Positions 7,549-16,329 are shown, counted from the stretch's first letter. The stretch: DNA of 64,000 bases from Dyella acidisoli (GCF_030160295.1 NZ_BSOB01000006.1:1-64000), one strand, 5' to 3'. A program made the numbers and translations. The notes: generated by a model from the letters alone, not told the origin.

Positions 7549-8253
7549 GTGCGATCTCTATTTTTGACGCTGCTGATTTCGCTGGCGTTGACCACCATGT
7601 GCGCACGCGCGCATGCCGGTGACGTGAGCTTCGCCGGTGTGCTGCCCAATGGCGCGCAGTACAACGCGCACGTGGCCAGCATGCAGGAGCTGCGTTTTGC
7701 GAACATCGTTCGGCAGCACACCGATTACAGCTGCGGCGCCGCAGCGCTCGCGACGATTCTTCGCTACGGCTATCACCTGGACGTCGATGAGACAGTCATC
7801 ATCGACGGTATGTTGGGGCTGTCTGATTCCGCCACGGTGAAGCAGCGTGGATTCTCCATGCTCGACATCAAGCACTACATAGAAGCGCTTGGTATGCGCG
7901 GCCGCGGCTACCGCGTCGACATCGCGCGCCTTCGCACACTGCGCGTACCTGCCATCGTATTGATGGATATACGCGGGTACCGGCATTTCGTGGTGCTCAA
8001 GCAGGTGCACGACGATCAGGTAGAGCTGGCCGACTCGATTCTCGGCAATCGCACCATGAAGCTCGACGATTTCATGAAGGCGTGGCCGTCGCATGTGTTG
8101 TTCGTGGTGATCGGCAGTGACTTTGATCGCCACACCGTGTTGCTGCAGCCTGTAAGCAAACCCAGCGCACGCAATCTGTTCGCCCGCCAAGGTGGCGCCA
8201 TTACCGACGCGGAATTACTCGATTTCGGCTTCACGCACGCCGATCTGTTCTGA
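7549..8253 (+). CDS. fapD: FapD-like C39-family cysteine peptidase
   Basis: 234 aa with a signal peptide (MRSLFLTLLISLALTTMCARAHA). A C39 papain-like domain follows: catalytic Cys62 in QHTDYSCGAAALATIL, His146 in GYRHFVVLK and Asp162 in ELADSILGN. In Pseudomonas, FapD is the fourth operon gene and is needed for processing or export of fibre subunits; the order is the same here. The start is GTG at 7549 after gctaagaa. There are no ABC transporter domains, unlike bacteriocin-exporting C39 proteins, which supports a Fap role. Confidence 0.87.
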   Translation: MRSLFLTLLISLALTTMCARAHAGDVSFAGVLPNGAQYNAHVASMQELRFANIVRQHTDYSCGAAALATILRYGYHLDVDETVIIDGMLGLSDSATVKQRGFSMLDIKHYIEALGMRGRGYRVDIARLRTLRVPAIVLMDIRGYRHFVVLKQVHDDQVELADSILGNRTMKLDDFMKAWPSHVLFVVIGSDFDRHTVLLQPVSKPSARNLFARQGGAITDAELLDFGFTHADLF

Positions 8254-8263
8254 GGGCTTTGCC

Positions 8264-9211
8264 ATGGATAAGCATTCACTCCTCCTCACCGCGCTGGCGC
8301 TGGCGATTGCCTGTCGTTGCGGCACCACGTTGGCCAGCGAGGCCGACGACCACCACGTAGGACCCGGTATTCATGAAGTGGCGGATCCGGAACTCGCCGA
8401 CATGCGCGGCCGCTACGTCGTCGGCGACAACACGGTGTTGTGGTTCGGTGTGGAGATGATTTCCACATGGCAGACCAACAATGGACAGACATTGCGCGGC
8501 ACGCTGACGCTGAGCATGGATTTCAGCAAGAACGCAAACCAGCCGCAGGTGACATTCGTACCGACTGTCACCATCACCACGATCGGCAGTGCCGCGCCAA
8601 CATCCACGGCATCCAACGTGAGCCGCAGCGTGCAGAGCGGCGGGCTAGCCAACGTCGGTGGCCTCGTACAGAGTGTGCAGATTGCCGGCGATCACAATGC
8701 GGCTGGCAACGTCACCAGCCTGAGCATCCAAAACAACAGCGGCGCACGCGCCTCCAACACGCTGAGTCTGGCGCCATCCAATAGCGCCGGCGCCACGTCA
8801 TCTTCCACCATCGCGGTTACGGGGCCGATGGTGAACGTCAGCGGCTCGACGACCAACCTCTCGCCTAGCAATCCGTCATCAAGCAATGTAAGCAACACGA
8901 ACACGGTCGCCACGACAACCACAGGAACCAGCATCGCCGATGGCCGCGCCGCAAGCGCCGGCAACGCATCGGTCTCGTCCACGTATTCGAACGACAGTGC
9001 ACAGGTCAACCTGTCCGTCGCCGACCAGGGTTCGGTGTCGCAATGGGTCAGTCAGGGAAGCCTTGGCCAGACCATCGCGTTGACTGCCGACAGCCAGATC
9101 GTGACCAACCAGATGATCGTGAGCATGGTGACGCAGTCCGTCAACGCAACCACCTCGCAGCTCGCGCACAACCTCGCGCAATCGCTCAATCTCAGTCATT
9201 CCAACCGCTGA
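8264..9211 (+). CDS. FapE-like exported Ser/Thr/Asn-rich protein
   Basis: 315 aa, signal peptide ending near TTLAS (residue 25). The first mature 60 residues look folded and contain DPELADMRGRYVVGDNTVLWFG and MISTWQTNNGQ. The remaining 230 are low-complexity Ser/Thr/Asn/Val sequence with a repeat-like IAGDHNAAGN and a C-terminal block rich in Gln, Ser and Val. It is fifth in the operon, the fapE position; FapE is a minor fibre-associated protein in Pseudomonas. I recall an RGRY-type motif in FapE-like proteins but cannot verify it. The ATG at 8264 lies 10 bases after the FapD-like stop with a weak ribosome-binding site, suggesting coupling. Confidence 0.72.
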   Translation: MDKHSLLLTALALAIACRCGTTLASEADDHHVGPGIHEVADPELADMRGRYVVGDNTVLWFGVEMISTWQTNNGQTLRGTLTLSMDFSKNANQPQVTFVPTVTITTIGSAAPTSTASNVSRSVQSGGLANVGGLVQSVQIAGDHNAAGNVTSLSIQNNSGARASNTLSLAPSNSAGATSSSTIAVTGPMVNVSGSTTNLSPSNPSSSNVSNTNTVATTTTGTSIADGRAASAGNASVSSTYSNDSAQVNLSVADQGSVSQWVSQGSLGQTIALTADSQIVTNQMIVSMVTQSVNATTSQLAHNLAQSLNLSHSNR

Positions 9212-9259
9212 GCGCGTCCTAGCCCAACGCTCTCACAACATGCAGGGGAGACTATCGCC

Positions 9260-10606
9260 ATGCGCAAGACCATTCTCGCCACTGCGGTGGCATGCAGCCT
9301 TATTGGCTTTTTTGGAAGCCTCAGCGTGTTCGCGGAGGGAGCACCCACCGCTCCTGCTCCGCCCGCCACTGCACAAGATCAGGCGGACGTGCAGGAGCTC
9401 GTTCGCCAATTGCAGATGCTGAAGGTGAACTACGCGCAAGAGGTACGCAAGCTGCGCGCGTTGGATATGCAGGTGCAGGCACTTCAAGCGCGCCTGACCG
9501 GCAAGACCTCGACGAATCCAATCCCGGCGGAAGTCGCCAGCGCAGAAGCCACTTCAGGCGCTGCCAGCACCGCGAACGCCGGCTCGGTGGAAAGCTCGCA
9601 GGCAGCATCCACCACGCAAAGTGTGCAAGCCAGTACATCCGCCCAGACACGCAGCGTGCAGGACGTGCTTGAGCAGCAACAAAACGCCGTCTTCAATCGC
9701 AAATTCACGTTCGAAAACGACGTCACCTACAACCATTACGACCGCGCCGAACTTACGCTCAACGGCTTCCTGGCACTGAACTCAATCTTCCTCGGTAACA
9801 TCGCACTGGATCGAGTGAACTCCAACTCACTGACGTACGACATGATCGGGCGTTACGCGATCACGCCACGATTGAGTGCCAATCTCGACATTCCTTATGT
9901 GGGGCGCAGTACCGACTACCAGCAAGGCGGCGCCGGCGGGTCAGCGGCTGCCATCGACGAGCACACGTCGACCGGCAAGGGATTGGGTGACGTGAATTTC
10001 TCCGTCAACTACAAAATCCTGACCGAAGCGCCTGGTCGGCCCGATACGGTGCTGACGCTGGGTGTTACCGCACCGACCGGTCGCGCACCTTACGGCATCA
10101 AGTGGGTAAACGTTGCGGCCAATTCGCAATACGAACAGTTCGCCGTGCCGACGCGGCAACCCACCGGCAACGGCTTATGGCAAGCCACACTCGGCTCGTC
10201 GTTCGTGAAGACGATGGATCCAGCCATCGTGTTCGGCAACGTCGGCTATATCCATTCCTTCGAGCGTAACTTCAAGGACATCGATACCGATCCGCAGATC
10301 AGCACGCCGGGCAGTGTGCGCCTGGCCGATGTGTTCTACTTCGGCGCGGGTTTGGCCTTCGCCTTCAACGAGCGCAGCAGCTTGAGCATGTCCTTCAGCG
10401 ATCGCATCAATGGCAAGGACTCGCTGCGCGCAAGTGGTGGCCCGTGGACCAAGATCATAGGCAGTCAGGCGAATGCAGCGACATTGAACTTTGGCTTTAC
10501 CTACGCACTCAATCCGCACACCACATTCGTGACCGTGCTCGGCATGGGTATGACGCCGGATGCGCCGAATTTCACCTTGACGTTCAAGGTGCCGTACATG
10601 TTCTGA
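9260..10606 (+). CDS. fapF: FapF-like outer-membrane amyloid export pore
   Basis: 448 aa. A signal peptide ends at LSVFA (residue 25). A heptad-rich coiled coil follows (about residues 40-78, VQELVRQLQMLKVNYAQEVRKL in part), then an Ala/Ser/Thr linker (about 82-130), a short amphipathic segment, and a C-terminal beta-barrel of about 300 residues with alternating strands (LSANLDIPYVG, ADVFYFGAGLAF) ending in KVPYMF with the C-terminal Phe typical of outer-membrane proteins. This coiled coil-plug-barrel order is that of FapF, the trimeric channel that exports FapC. It is the last gene of the operon, after an AGGGGAG site. Confidence 0.87.
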   Translation: MRKTILATAVACSLIGFFGSLSVFAEGAPTAPAPPATAQDQADVQELVRQLQMLKVNYAQEVRKLRALDMQVQALQARLTGKTSTNPIPAEVASAEATSGAASTANAGSVESSQAASTTQSVQASTSAQTRSVQDVLEQQQNAVFNRKFTFENDVTYNHYDRAELTLNGFLALNSIFLGNIALDRVNSNSLTYDMIGRYAITPRLSANLDIPYVGRSTDYQQGGAGGSAAAIDEHTSTGKGLGDVNFSVNYKILTEAPGRPDTVLTLGVTAPTGRAPYGIKWVNVAANSQYEQFAVPTRQPTGNGLWQATLGSSFVKTMDPAIVFGNVGYIHSFERNFKDIDTDPQISTPGSVRLADVFYFGAGLAFAFNERSSLSMSFSDRINGKDSLRASGGPWTKIIGSQANAATLNFGFTYALNPHTTFVTVLGMGMTPDAPNFTLTFKVPYMF

Positions 10607-10622
10607 CGTTTGATCGCCGTGT

Positions 10623-10692
10623 GGGCTGGGGTGCAAACCCCAGCATCGTGATCCACGTGTGCATGACCATGCTGGGGTTTGCACCCCAGCCT
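10623..10692. repeat. Inverted pair of a short palindromic repeat between convergent genes
   Basis: Two inverted copies (10623-10646 and 10669-10692) match at 23 of 24 positions around a 22-base loop. Each copy is itself palindromic (CTGGGGT/ACCCCAG). It lies between the convergent fapF-like gene and the enhancer-binding-protein gene and probably terminates both. Related single copies occur at 28482-28508 and 61340-61365. Confidence 0.7.
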
Positions 10693-10707
10693 ACGAAGCC
10701 GTACACG

Positions 10708-12051
10708 TCAGTGCTGGTCTTCCAGCACCAACTGATGCTTCTTGCACAAGCGATAGATGGTCACCCGCGACACTTTCAAGCGCCGCGCACATTCGCTGAT
10801 ATTGAAACGCGTCTCGCGCAGACAGGCCATCACCGCATCACGTTCGGCCGAGGTGCGCGTCAAGCCGAGACTGGAATGTCCCGCACGCGGCGCCACCACA
10901 TCCTCCAGATCCAGATCGGCGACGCTGATCTGTGCACCTTCCGCCACCACCGCCGCGCGCTGCACGCGATTAAGCAATTCGCGCACGTTGCCGGGCCATG
11001 AGAAATCGCGCAGCGCCTTGCGTGCCAGTGCGCTGAAGGTACGCGCGTGGCTGTCGTGCTGTTTGCGGAAACTGTCGAGGAAAATCTGTGCAAGTTGCAG
11101 CACGTCGTCGGCACGCTCGCGCAAGGCAGGCATGCGCAGGCGCAGGACGTTGAGGCGATAGTACAGATCTTCGCGGAAGCGGCCTTGCGCCACCGCTTTT
11201 TCAAGATCCACATGTGTGGCCGCCAGTACGCGCACATCGAGCTTGATCGACTGCGTGGAACCAACACGTTCCAGCGTACCTTCCTGTAATAGCCGCAGCA
11301 GGCTGATTTGCGCATCCGGTGGGAGATCGCCGACTTCGTCCAGGAAAACCGTTCCACCCGCTGCCGCTTCGAAATGACCGATGCGGCGCGCATTCGCGCC
11401 GGTGAATGAACCGCGCTCATGGCCGAACAATTCCGATTGCACGAGATTGGCGGGTAATGCGCCGCAGTTGATTGCAGCAAAGGGGTGATCCCGTCGCTGC
11501 GACAGCTTGTGCAGTGCACGCGCCGCAACTTCCTTGCCGGTACCTGTTTCGCCGGTGATCAGCACCGGCAGTTCCACGGGTGCATATTTGCGCAGGCTCG
11601 CCACCACCGCCATCATCGCCGGACTGTTGCCGGTAATGCCTGGCACATCGGCATGCGCGGCGACTGGCGGAGTGGCGTCACCTGCGAGCTTGCCGAGTGT
11701 TTCGACCAGCCGCTGCATGTCGACCGGTGCGGTGAAAAAGTCGATGCTGGCGCGAAGTACGCGCTCCACTTCCGGTGCCTGCACGGAGGTATCGGTGGAC
11801 AGCAACGCTAACCATGGGATGCGCGGATGATCCGCCATGAGTATGGCCATGCTGCGCAAGGTTTCGATGTCGGCATGTCGCACATCCGCCATCGCGACCA
11901 CTGTATCGCCTCGTCGGATACCTACCCCGCCTCCTGGTGCGCTCGCATCCGCTACACGCGTATGCCAACCTGCCTGTGCCAGCCGCGCTCTTTCAATGCT
12001 TGTCGGCTCCCCGAACCACACTAAACAGCGGATCCACGTATCGCTAACCAT
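10708..12051 (-). CDS. Sigma-54 enhancer-binding protein, probable activator of the fap-like operon
   Basis: 447 aa. An N-terminal domain of about 130 residues resembles a degenerate receiver without a clear phospho-acceptor aspartate. A central AAA+ domain follows (about 140-375): Walker A GETGTGKE with K173, the sigma-54 contact loop GSFTGA at 214-219 (a variant of GAFTGA), FLDEVGDLP Walker B and FREDLYYRLNVLRL. A Fis-type helix-turn-helix closes the protein (NISECARRLKVSRVTIYRL). The layout resembles VpsR-like regulators, but the near-intact contact loop predicts true RpoN dependence. It converges on the operon, whose promoter is of sigma-54 type. The ATG at 12051 follows a GGAGGG site. 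Confidence 0.88.
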   Translation of the reverse strand: MVSDTWIRCLVWFGEPTSIERARLAQAGWHTRVADASAPGGGVGIRRGDTVVAMADVRHADIETLRSMAILMADHPRIPWLALLSTDTSVQAPEVERVLRASIDFFTAPVDMQRLVETLGKLAGDATPPVAAHADVPGITGNSPAMMAVVASLRKYAPVELPVLITGETGTGKEVAARALHKLSQRRDHPFAAINCGALPANLVQSELFGHERGSFTGANARRIGHFEAAAGGTVFLDEVGDLPPDAQISLLRLLQEGTLERVGSTQSIKLDVRVLAATHVDLEKAVAQGRFREDLYYRLNVLRLRMPALRERADDVLQLAQIFLDSFRKQHDSHARTFSALARKALRDFSWPGNVRELLNRVQRAAVVAEGAQISVADLDLEDVVAPRAGHSSLGLTRTSAERDAVMACLRETRFNISECARRLKVSRVTIYRLCKKHQLVLEDQH

Positions 12052-12309
12052 CGCAACGCCTCCCTCCAGGATGGCTGGCCCACGGTCCCCGCTACATCCC
12101 GTAGCAGGAGTTCGCCCCCGCGCCCGTGGCCGGCCGGCACCAAAAACTCGGCACCATTCACGGAATATACACCCGAATTTCCCGGGTAATCACTTTTTAA
12201 CCAAGTAAAACCCTCCTGCTACCCCAGCAATTCGGAGCGGCGCAGATGCATAGCTTAAGCGCCGAATGACGGCGGCCTGATGACAACCTCAGGCATGCTC
12301 TTGAATAGG

Positions 12310-13128
12310 TCAGTTCAGGAACAGATCGGGTAGTAATGTCTCGCCGAGCTTATAAGCATAGGTGTCGAAATCGTGTATCCCCGCCTCACGCAAGACATCC
12401 TCGTCGATAGCAAAGCGCCCTGTGCATTGCCTCGACGGTTGTGTCAGCAGCGCGTGCGCTGCGTCCGCGACGATCTCGGGACGACGGCATTGTTCGGGTT
12501 TCACGCCATCGATCATGGCAATAGCTGCCGTGGCAATGACTGTACGTGGCCATAAAGCATTCACCGCGATGCCCAGCGGTGCCAATTCCGCACTCATGCC
12601 GAGCACGCACAAGCTCATGCCGTACTTGGCGATGGTGTAGGCCGTATGCGGCGCAAACCATTTCGGATCGAGATCTGGCGGGGGCGAGAGCATCAGCACA
12701 TGCGGATTGCTCGCCTTTTTCAAATACGGCAAGCATGCTTGCGTCACCATGAAAGTACCGCGCGTGTTCACCTGATGCATGAGGTCAAAACGCTTCATCG
12801 GCGTGCCTTCGGTACCGGCAAGCCAGATTGCACTGGCGTTGTTGATCACGATATCGATGCCGCCGAAACGTTCCACCGCCTGGGCGACCGCCGCGTGCAC
12901 CTCTTCTTCCTCGCGGATGTCGACTTTCAATGCAAGCGCCTTGCCACCCGCCGCTTCCACTTCGGCCGCTGCCGTATAAATAGTGCCGGGAAGCTTCGGA
13001 TTCGGCACGCCGCTCTTTGCAGCGATAACAACGTTGGCCCCGTCGCGTGCAGCGCGCACTGCAATGGCAAGGCCAATGCCGCGCGATGCGCCGGTAATGA
13101 ACAGCGTTTTTCCGGCAAGATTGCTCAT
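12310..13128 (-). CDS. SDR-family oxidoreductase
   Basis: 272-aa Rossmann-fold short-chain dehydrogenase. The cofactor motif is TGASRGIG (residues 12-19), followed by DIVINNASAIWL, a catalytic-site region with S-PPPDLDP and YTIAKYGMS (YxxxK). The extended insertion and overall length resemble the HSDL2-like subgroup of SDRs. The substrate is unknown. The start codon directly abuts the edge of a 164-bp palindrome, which supplies the CGGAG ribosome-binding site. The LON-domain gene lies upstream on the same strand. Confidence 0.85.
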   Translation of the reverse strand: MSNLAGKTLFITGASRGIGLAIAVRAARDGANVVIAAKSGVPNPKLPGTIYTAAAEVEAAGGKALALKVDIREEEEVHAAVAQAVERFGGIDIVINNASAIWLAGTEGTPMKRFDLMHQVNTRGTFMVTQACLPYLKKASNPHVLMLSPPPDLDPKWFAPHTAYTIAKYGMSLCVLGMSAELAPLGIAVNALWPRTVIATAAIAMIDGVKPEQCRRPEIVADAAHALLTQPSRQCTGRFAIDEDVLREAGIHDFDTYAYKLGETLLPDLFLN

Positions 13129-13292
13129 ATGGATGCTCCGATCAATTTTGCGTAGGTGTCACCGGCCCTGCCTGTCCGCAGGCCACAGGGGCGTTGGTGA
13201 AGGCAGACTGGCCGTCTGTCGAGCCGACGGACCGAAGGCATGCGGACAGACAGGGCCGGTGATGCCTGCGAAGAATTGATCGGAGCATCCAT
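13129..13292. repeat. 164-bp long imperfect palindrome
   Basis: The outer 52-base arms (13129-13180 and 13241-13292) are inverted copies matching at 46 positions, and the symmetry continues weakly inward to a CAGAC/GTCTG centre at 13204-13218. It lies between the LON-domain gene and the SDR gene, both on the minus strand, so the transcript would fold into one long hairpin. The outer edge ends exactly before the SDR start codon. There is no coding capacity and no transposase; it may be a miniature palindromic element. Confidence 0.85.
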
Positions 13293-13299
13293 AAAGTCC

Positions 13300-13911
13300 T
13301 CAGGCTTTCTGAAAGCGCGGCAGGATATCGCGCAAAGTGGTTAGACGCAGCAATGGATCGGTCATCTCCAGCAGCTGCTGTTGTTCCTCGCGAGCCAACG
13401 GCAGCAATTCCGCCAGCCGAAAGCCCAGCCAACCGGCATCGTCATAAGAGGAACGCGGTGCATGCCGCCAGTGCGGTCCCATCGTTTCAATCAAACGCTC
13501 AAGGATGGTCTGCAGCAAGGCGAATTCCACCGGCACCGCTTGCGGCGTTTCGTCCGGCCACAGTTGCACGTCACCTCGCAGCAAGCCGTCCGAGCGTGCA
13601 CGCGTGCGCAATACGCGAAAGCGGCTGCCACCTTCGGCGGCGATACCTAGCAATCCGTCCTCGCGATGACTGAAATCGACGATGTGTGCCAGCGTACCGA
13701 TAGCAGCAGGTCGGGCCGGCACACCCACTTCCGCGCCATCCAGAATGAGGCAGACGCCGAACGCCGTGCCACTGCGCGTGCATTCGCGCACCAGGTCCAG
13801 GTATCGCGGTTCGAAGATGCGCAACTGCAACTGTCCGCCCGGATAGAGCACGGTGCCGAGGGGAAACAAAGGCACATCTAGGAAGGGTGATTGGGCCGCC
13901 ATATCCGACAT
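13300..13911 (-). CDS. LON substrate-binding-domain protein
   Basis: 203 aa with the N-terminal domain of Lon protease alone: VPLFPLGTVLYPGGQLQLRIFEPRY, then GVCLI and GTLAHIVDF, and a helical C-terminal part (ERLIETMG, LLEMTDPLLRLTTLRDILP). There is no ATPase or protease domain. Stand-alone proteins of this type are widespread in proteobacteria, and their role is not settled. Start choice is uncertain: ATG at 13911 gives the usual length, 13902 is possible, and neither has a strong ribosome-binding site. It is divergent from the ABC exporter. Confidence 0.8.
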   Translation of the reverse strand: MSDMAAQSPFLDVPLFPLGTVLYPGGQLQLRIFEPRYLDLVRECTRSGTAFGVCLILDGAEVGVPARPAAIGTLAHIVDFSHREDGLLGIAAEGGSRFRVLRTRARSDGLLRGDVQLWPDETPQAVPVEFALLQTILERLIETMGPHWRHAPRSSYDDAGWLGFRLAELLPLAREEQQQLLEMTDPLLRLTTLRDILPRFQKA

Positions 13912-13979
13912 CTTATCTACTGGACGTTGCACATCGCACACGGCAGAGTGCATGAAGTCCTCGAAGGAAGCCTCTGCGG

Positions 13980-14915
13980 ATGTCCGGCACCCAATTGGCC
14001 AGTCCCATGCCCCCTGTTTTGTCACCCGCACCGCACCCGGATGCGCCACCGGCCCTGCAGGTCCGTGGCCTGGATAAATCCTTCAAGAAACGCCAGGTGC
14101 TCAACGCGCTGGACTGGAGTGTGCCCAGTGGTCGCGTGGTCGGCTTGCTCGGTCGCAACGGCGCAGGCAAGACCACATTGCTGCGCTGCCTGCTCGGTCT
14201 CTCGCCGATCGATGGCGGCCATATCGATCTGTTCGGCGAGCCGATGCTGGAACCGGGCGGAGAACGCATGCATCGCATCGGTTTCGTGCCGCAGACCTTC
14301 GATCTGTTTCCGTGGATGAAGGTGCGCGCCTATCTCGATTTCACGGCGGCGTTCTATGCACGCTGGAATCCCGAACTGGTCGAACGACTGCTGACGAACT
14401 GGGAGCTGGACGTCAAGCAGAAGATCGGCGAACTGTCGCAAGGCCAGCGCCAGAAGCTGGCGATCGTGCGCGCCATCGCGCCCGATCCGGATCTGCTGGT
14501 GCTGGACGAACCCGTCGCCAGCCTCGACCCGCAAGCGCGCCGCGCTTTCATGGGCGAGCTGTTGGCGCTGATGCGCGCACCCGGCAAGACCGTGATTTTC
14601 TCCACGCACATCACCGCCGATCTCGAACGCGCCGATGCAGATATCTCGTTACTGCGCGAAGGTCGCATTCAATTCACGCGGCCGCTAGCCGAATTGCGCG
14701 CGCGTATGAAACGTGTAGTGCTCACCCGCACAGAAGGATGGACGCAGGCACCCACCGTTGCAGGTGCTCTGAAATCCCAGGTGCAAGGCGAGCAGGCTGT
14801 GTTGCTGGTCGAAGATCCCGTGGTGGAAAGCCTGCATTCGCTGGCTGCAAACGAACATGCTCATCTGCAGATCGAAACTCCTACGCTGGAAGATCTGTTC
14901 GTGGAGTTGGCATGA
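13980..14915 (+). CDS. ABC transporter ATP-binding protein
   Basis: 311 aa. Walker A GRNGAGKT (about residues 58-65), Q-loop FVPQTF, signature LSQGQ, Walker B LLVLDEPVASLD and H-loop STH. An extra C-terminal segment of about 90 residues (GWTQAPTVAGAL onward) is typical of drug- or lipid-type ABC-2 exporters. The proline-rich N-terminal 25 residues may not be translated if initiation is at the ATG at 14010. The permease gene overlaps its stop by 4 bases, so the two form one transporter; the substrate is unknown. Confidence 0.87.
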   Translation: MSGTQLASPMPPVLSPAPHPDAPPALQVRGLDKSFKKRQVLNALDWSVPSGRVVGLLGRNGAGKTTLLRCLLGLSPIDGGHIDLFGEPMLEPGGERMHRIGFVPQTFDLFPWMKVRAYLDFTAAFYARWNPELVERLLTNWELDVKQKIGELSQGQRQKLAIVRAIAPDPDLLVLDEPVASLDPQARRAFMGELLALMRAPGKTVIFSTHITADLERADADISLLREGRIQFTRPLAELRARMKRVVLTRTEGWTQAPTVAGALKSQVQGEQAVLLVEDPVVESLHSLAANEHAHLQIETPTLEDLFVELA

Positions 14916-16327
14916 GCGTCGCCTGGCAACTTTGGCTGCAATTGTTCAGACGCACACCGTTGCTGGTAGTGCTGGCCAATCTATTGCGTGCTGGGGCACT
15001 GTATTTCGCAGTGCAATGGCTACGTGGCGACGACGAAGATGTGATGATGGCCGCCACGCTGTTCGGTGTGGCAACGTGGATGTGGCACACCGGCCAGGGC
15101 TACAACCTGCGCGGCGTTTGCGTGCCCGAAAGCTTTCTGATGCCGCGTTTTCGCCGCCGGCTATTGGAATATGGCGCCATCGACATCGCATCGTGGGTAC
15201 TGCTGCCGCTGCTCGTCGCCGTCTTTGGCGGAGTACCGCATTTGCTGCTGGTCGCGTGCGGCCTCTTGGTCGTCGCCGCACTCGGAGTCACCATGGGCTG
15301 CAACCCGCGCAGCGGCATGCTGCTGTGGCCTATCTTCATCGTCCTGGGTTGGATGCCCTCGCTCGTCTCCACTTTTCTGAAAGAAGCGCTGCGTTCGCCA
15401 TTCACGCCGTGGCTGCTGGTGGCGATCGCGGCCTTGCTGCTGCGATTTAGCGTTGCACCGCTGCTGCGCATCGAAGATCGCGAAACAGAAACCTCGCCGC
15501 TGGAAAGCACCAGCCTCGGCCGCACACAAGCACGCAACGCGCCGGGCGAGCCGCGGCGCATGGGTATGTTCGGCAGACGTATCGCCGCGCTGTATGACCG
15601 TTTATCTCAGCGTGCACTACAGCGCGCACTTGCCGCCTATGCGCGCCATCCCACGTTGCAGCGACGCATGCTCCTGGTACGCAGGCTGCTGCTGCCGCAC
15701 GACAATCCCGAAGCGATTGCTTTGCGTATTGCCTTGGTCGCGGTGATCGTCTTCTTCTATTTCTTCGTATTGATGCATCGCCAGCATTTCCAGCCGGTGG
15801 CGGTCGGCGCGTACGCCATCATGCTCAGCATCTCGCGCTTTCCGCAGTTGAACGTCGGCATGGTACGCATGCGACCGAACATGGCGGATTTGTATCTCAC
15901 GCTTGCGCCCGAAACACGCGCCGAATATCAGCAAATCATCTCGGACGCGTTGCTCGTGCTGGTGCCGATCAGCGTGCTGACCGCGTTGACGTATACCGCG
16001 TTCGGTGCCGTGCTGGTGCATGCGCCAGATCCGCTGCACATGCTGTTCGTGGCGGCGGTGGTATCGCTGGCGGCCAGCCTGGCGGCGCTCGCCGTGCACC
16101 TGATCGGCCCGGAAGGCGCGACCGGCCGCACCATCGTCAACCTGGTGGTGGTGTTCGGCACGATGGCTGTGTACTGGGGCGGTTATTGGCTGGTAGGCGC
16201 GGCCGGCTATGCGTTCGGCGGCGGATTGCTTGCGCTGGTTGCGCTGGGTTTTGGCGTGGGTGTGTGGTTTGCCGCGCAGCGTGAATATGTGTCGCGTGCG
16301 CCGCGGTTCGATGCACCCATTGCGTAA
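14912..16327 (+). CDS. ABC transporter membrane protein (partner of the preceding ATPase)
   Basis: 471-aa polytopic membrane protein with about ten hydrophobic segments in two blocks (residues 20-185 and 270-455), separated by a charged cytoplasmic stretch (about 190-265). ATGA overlap with the ATPase gene implies translational coupling. It lacks the periplasmic domain of MacB- or FtsX-type permeases. I do not recognise a named family; the substrate cannot be inferred from the neighbours. Confidence 0.8.
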   Translation: MSVAWQLWLQLFRRTPLLVVLANLLRAGALYFAVQWLRGDDEDVMMAATLFGVATWMWHTGQGYNLRGVCVPESFLMPRFRRRLLEYGAIDIASWVLLPLLVAVFGGVPHLLLVACGLLVVAALGVTMGCNPRSGMLLWPIFIVLGWMPSLVSTFLKEALRSPFTPWLLVAIAALLLRFSVAPLLRIEDRETETSPLESTSLGRTQARNAPGEPRRMGMFGRRIAALYDRLSQRALQRALAAYARHPTLQRRMLLVRRLLLPHDNPEAIALRIALVAVIVFFYFFVLMHRQHFQPVAVGAYAIMLSISRFPQLNVGMVRMRPNMADLYLTLAPETRAEYQQIISDALLVLVPISVLTALTYTAFGAVLVHAPDPLHMLFVAAVVSLAASLAALAVHLIGPEGATGRTIVNLVVVFGTMAVYWGGYWLVGAAGYAFGGGLLALVALGFGVGVWFAAQREYVSRAPRFDAPIA

Positions 16328-16329
16328 CA

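Noticed and set aside
7549-8253. Bacteriocin exporter reading of the C39 peptidase
   Set aside because: The protein has only the peptidase domain with a signal peptide; no ABC transporter domains or leader peptides with a GG motif are nearby.
5293-10606. Curli (csg) operon interpretation
   Set aside because: No CsgG-like lipoprotein and no curlin SxxxGxxNxAxxxQ repeats. The coiled-coil barrel and C39 protease fit Fap.
13142-13432. Open frames on both strands through the palindrome
   Set aside because: The two frames encode similar peptides only because the DNA is palindromic; neither has a start signal.
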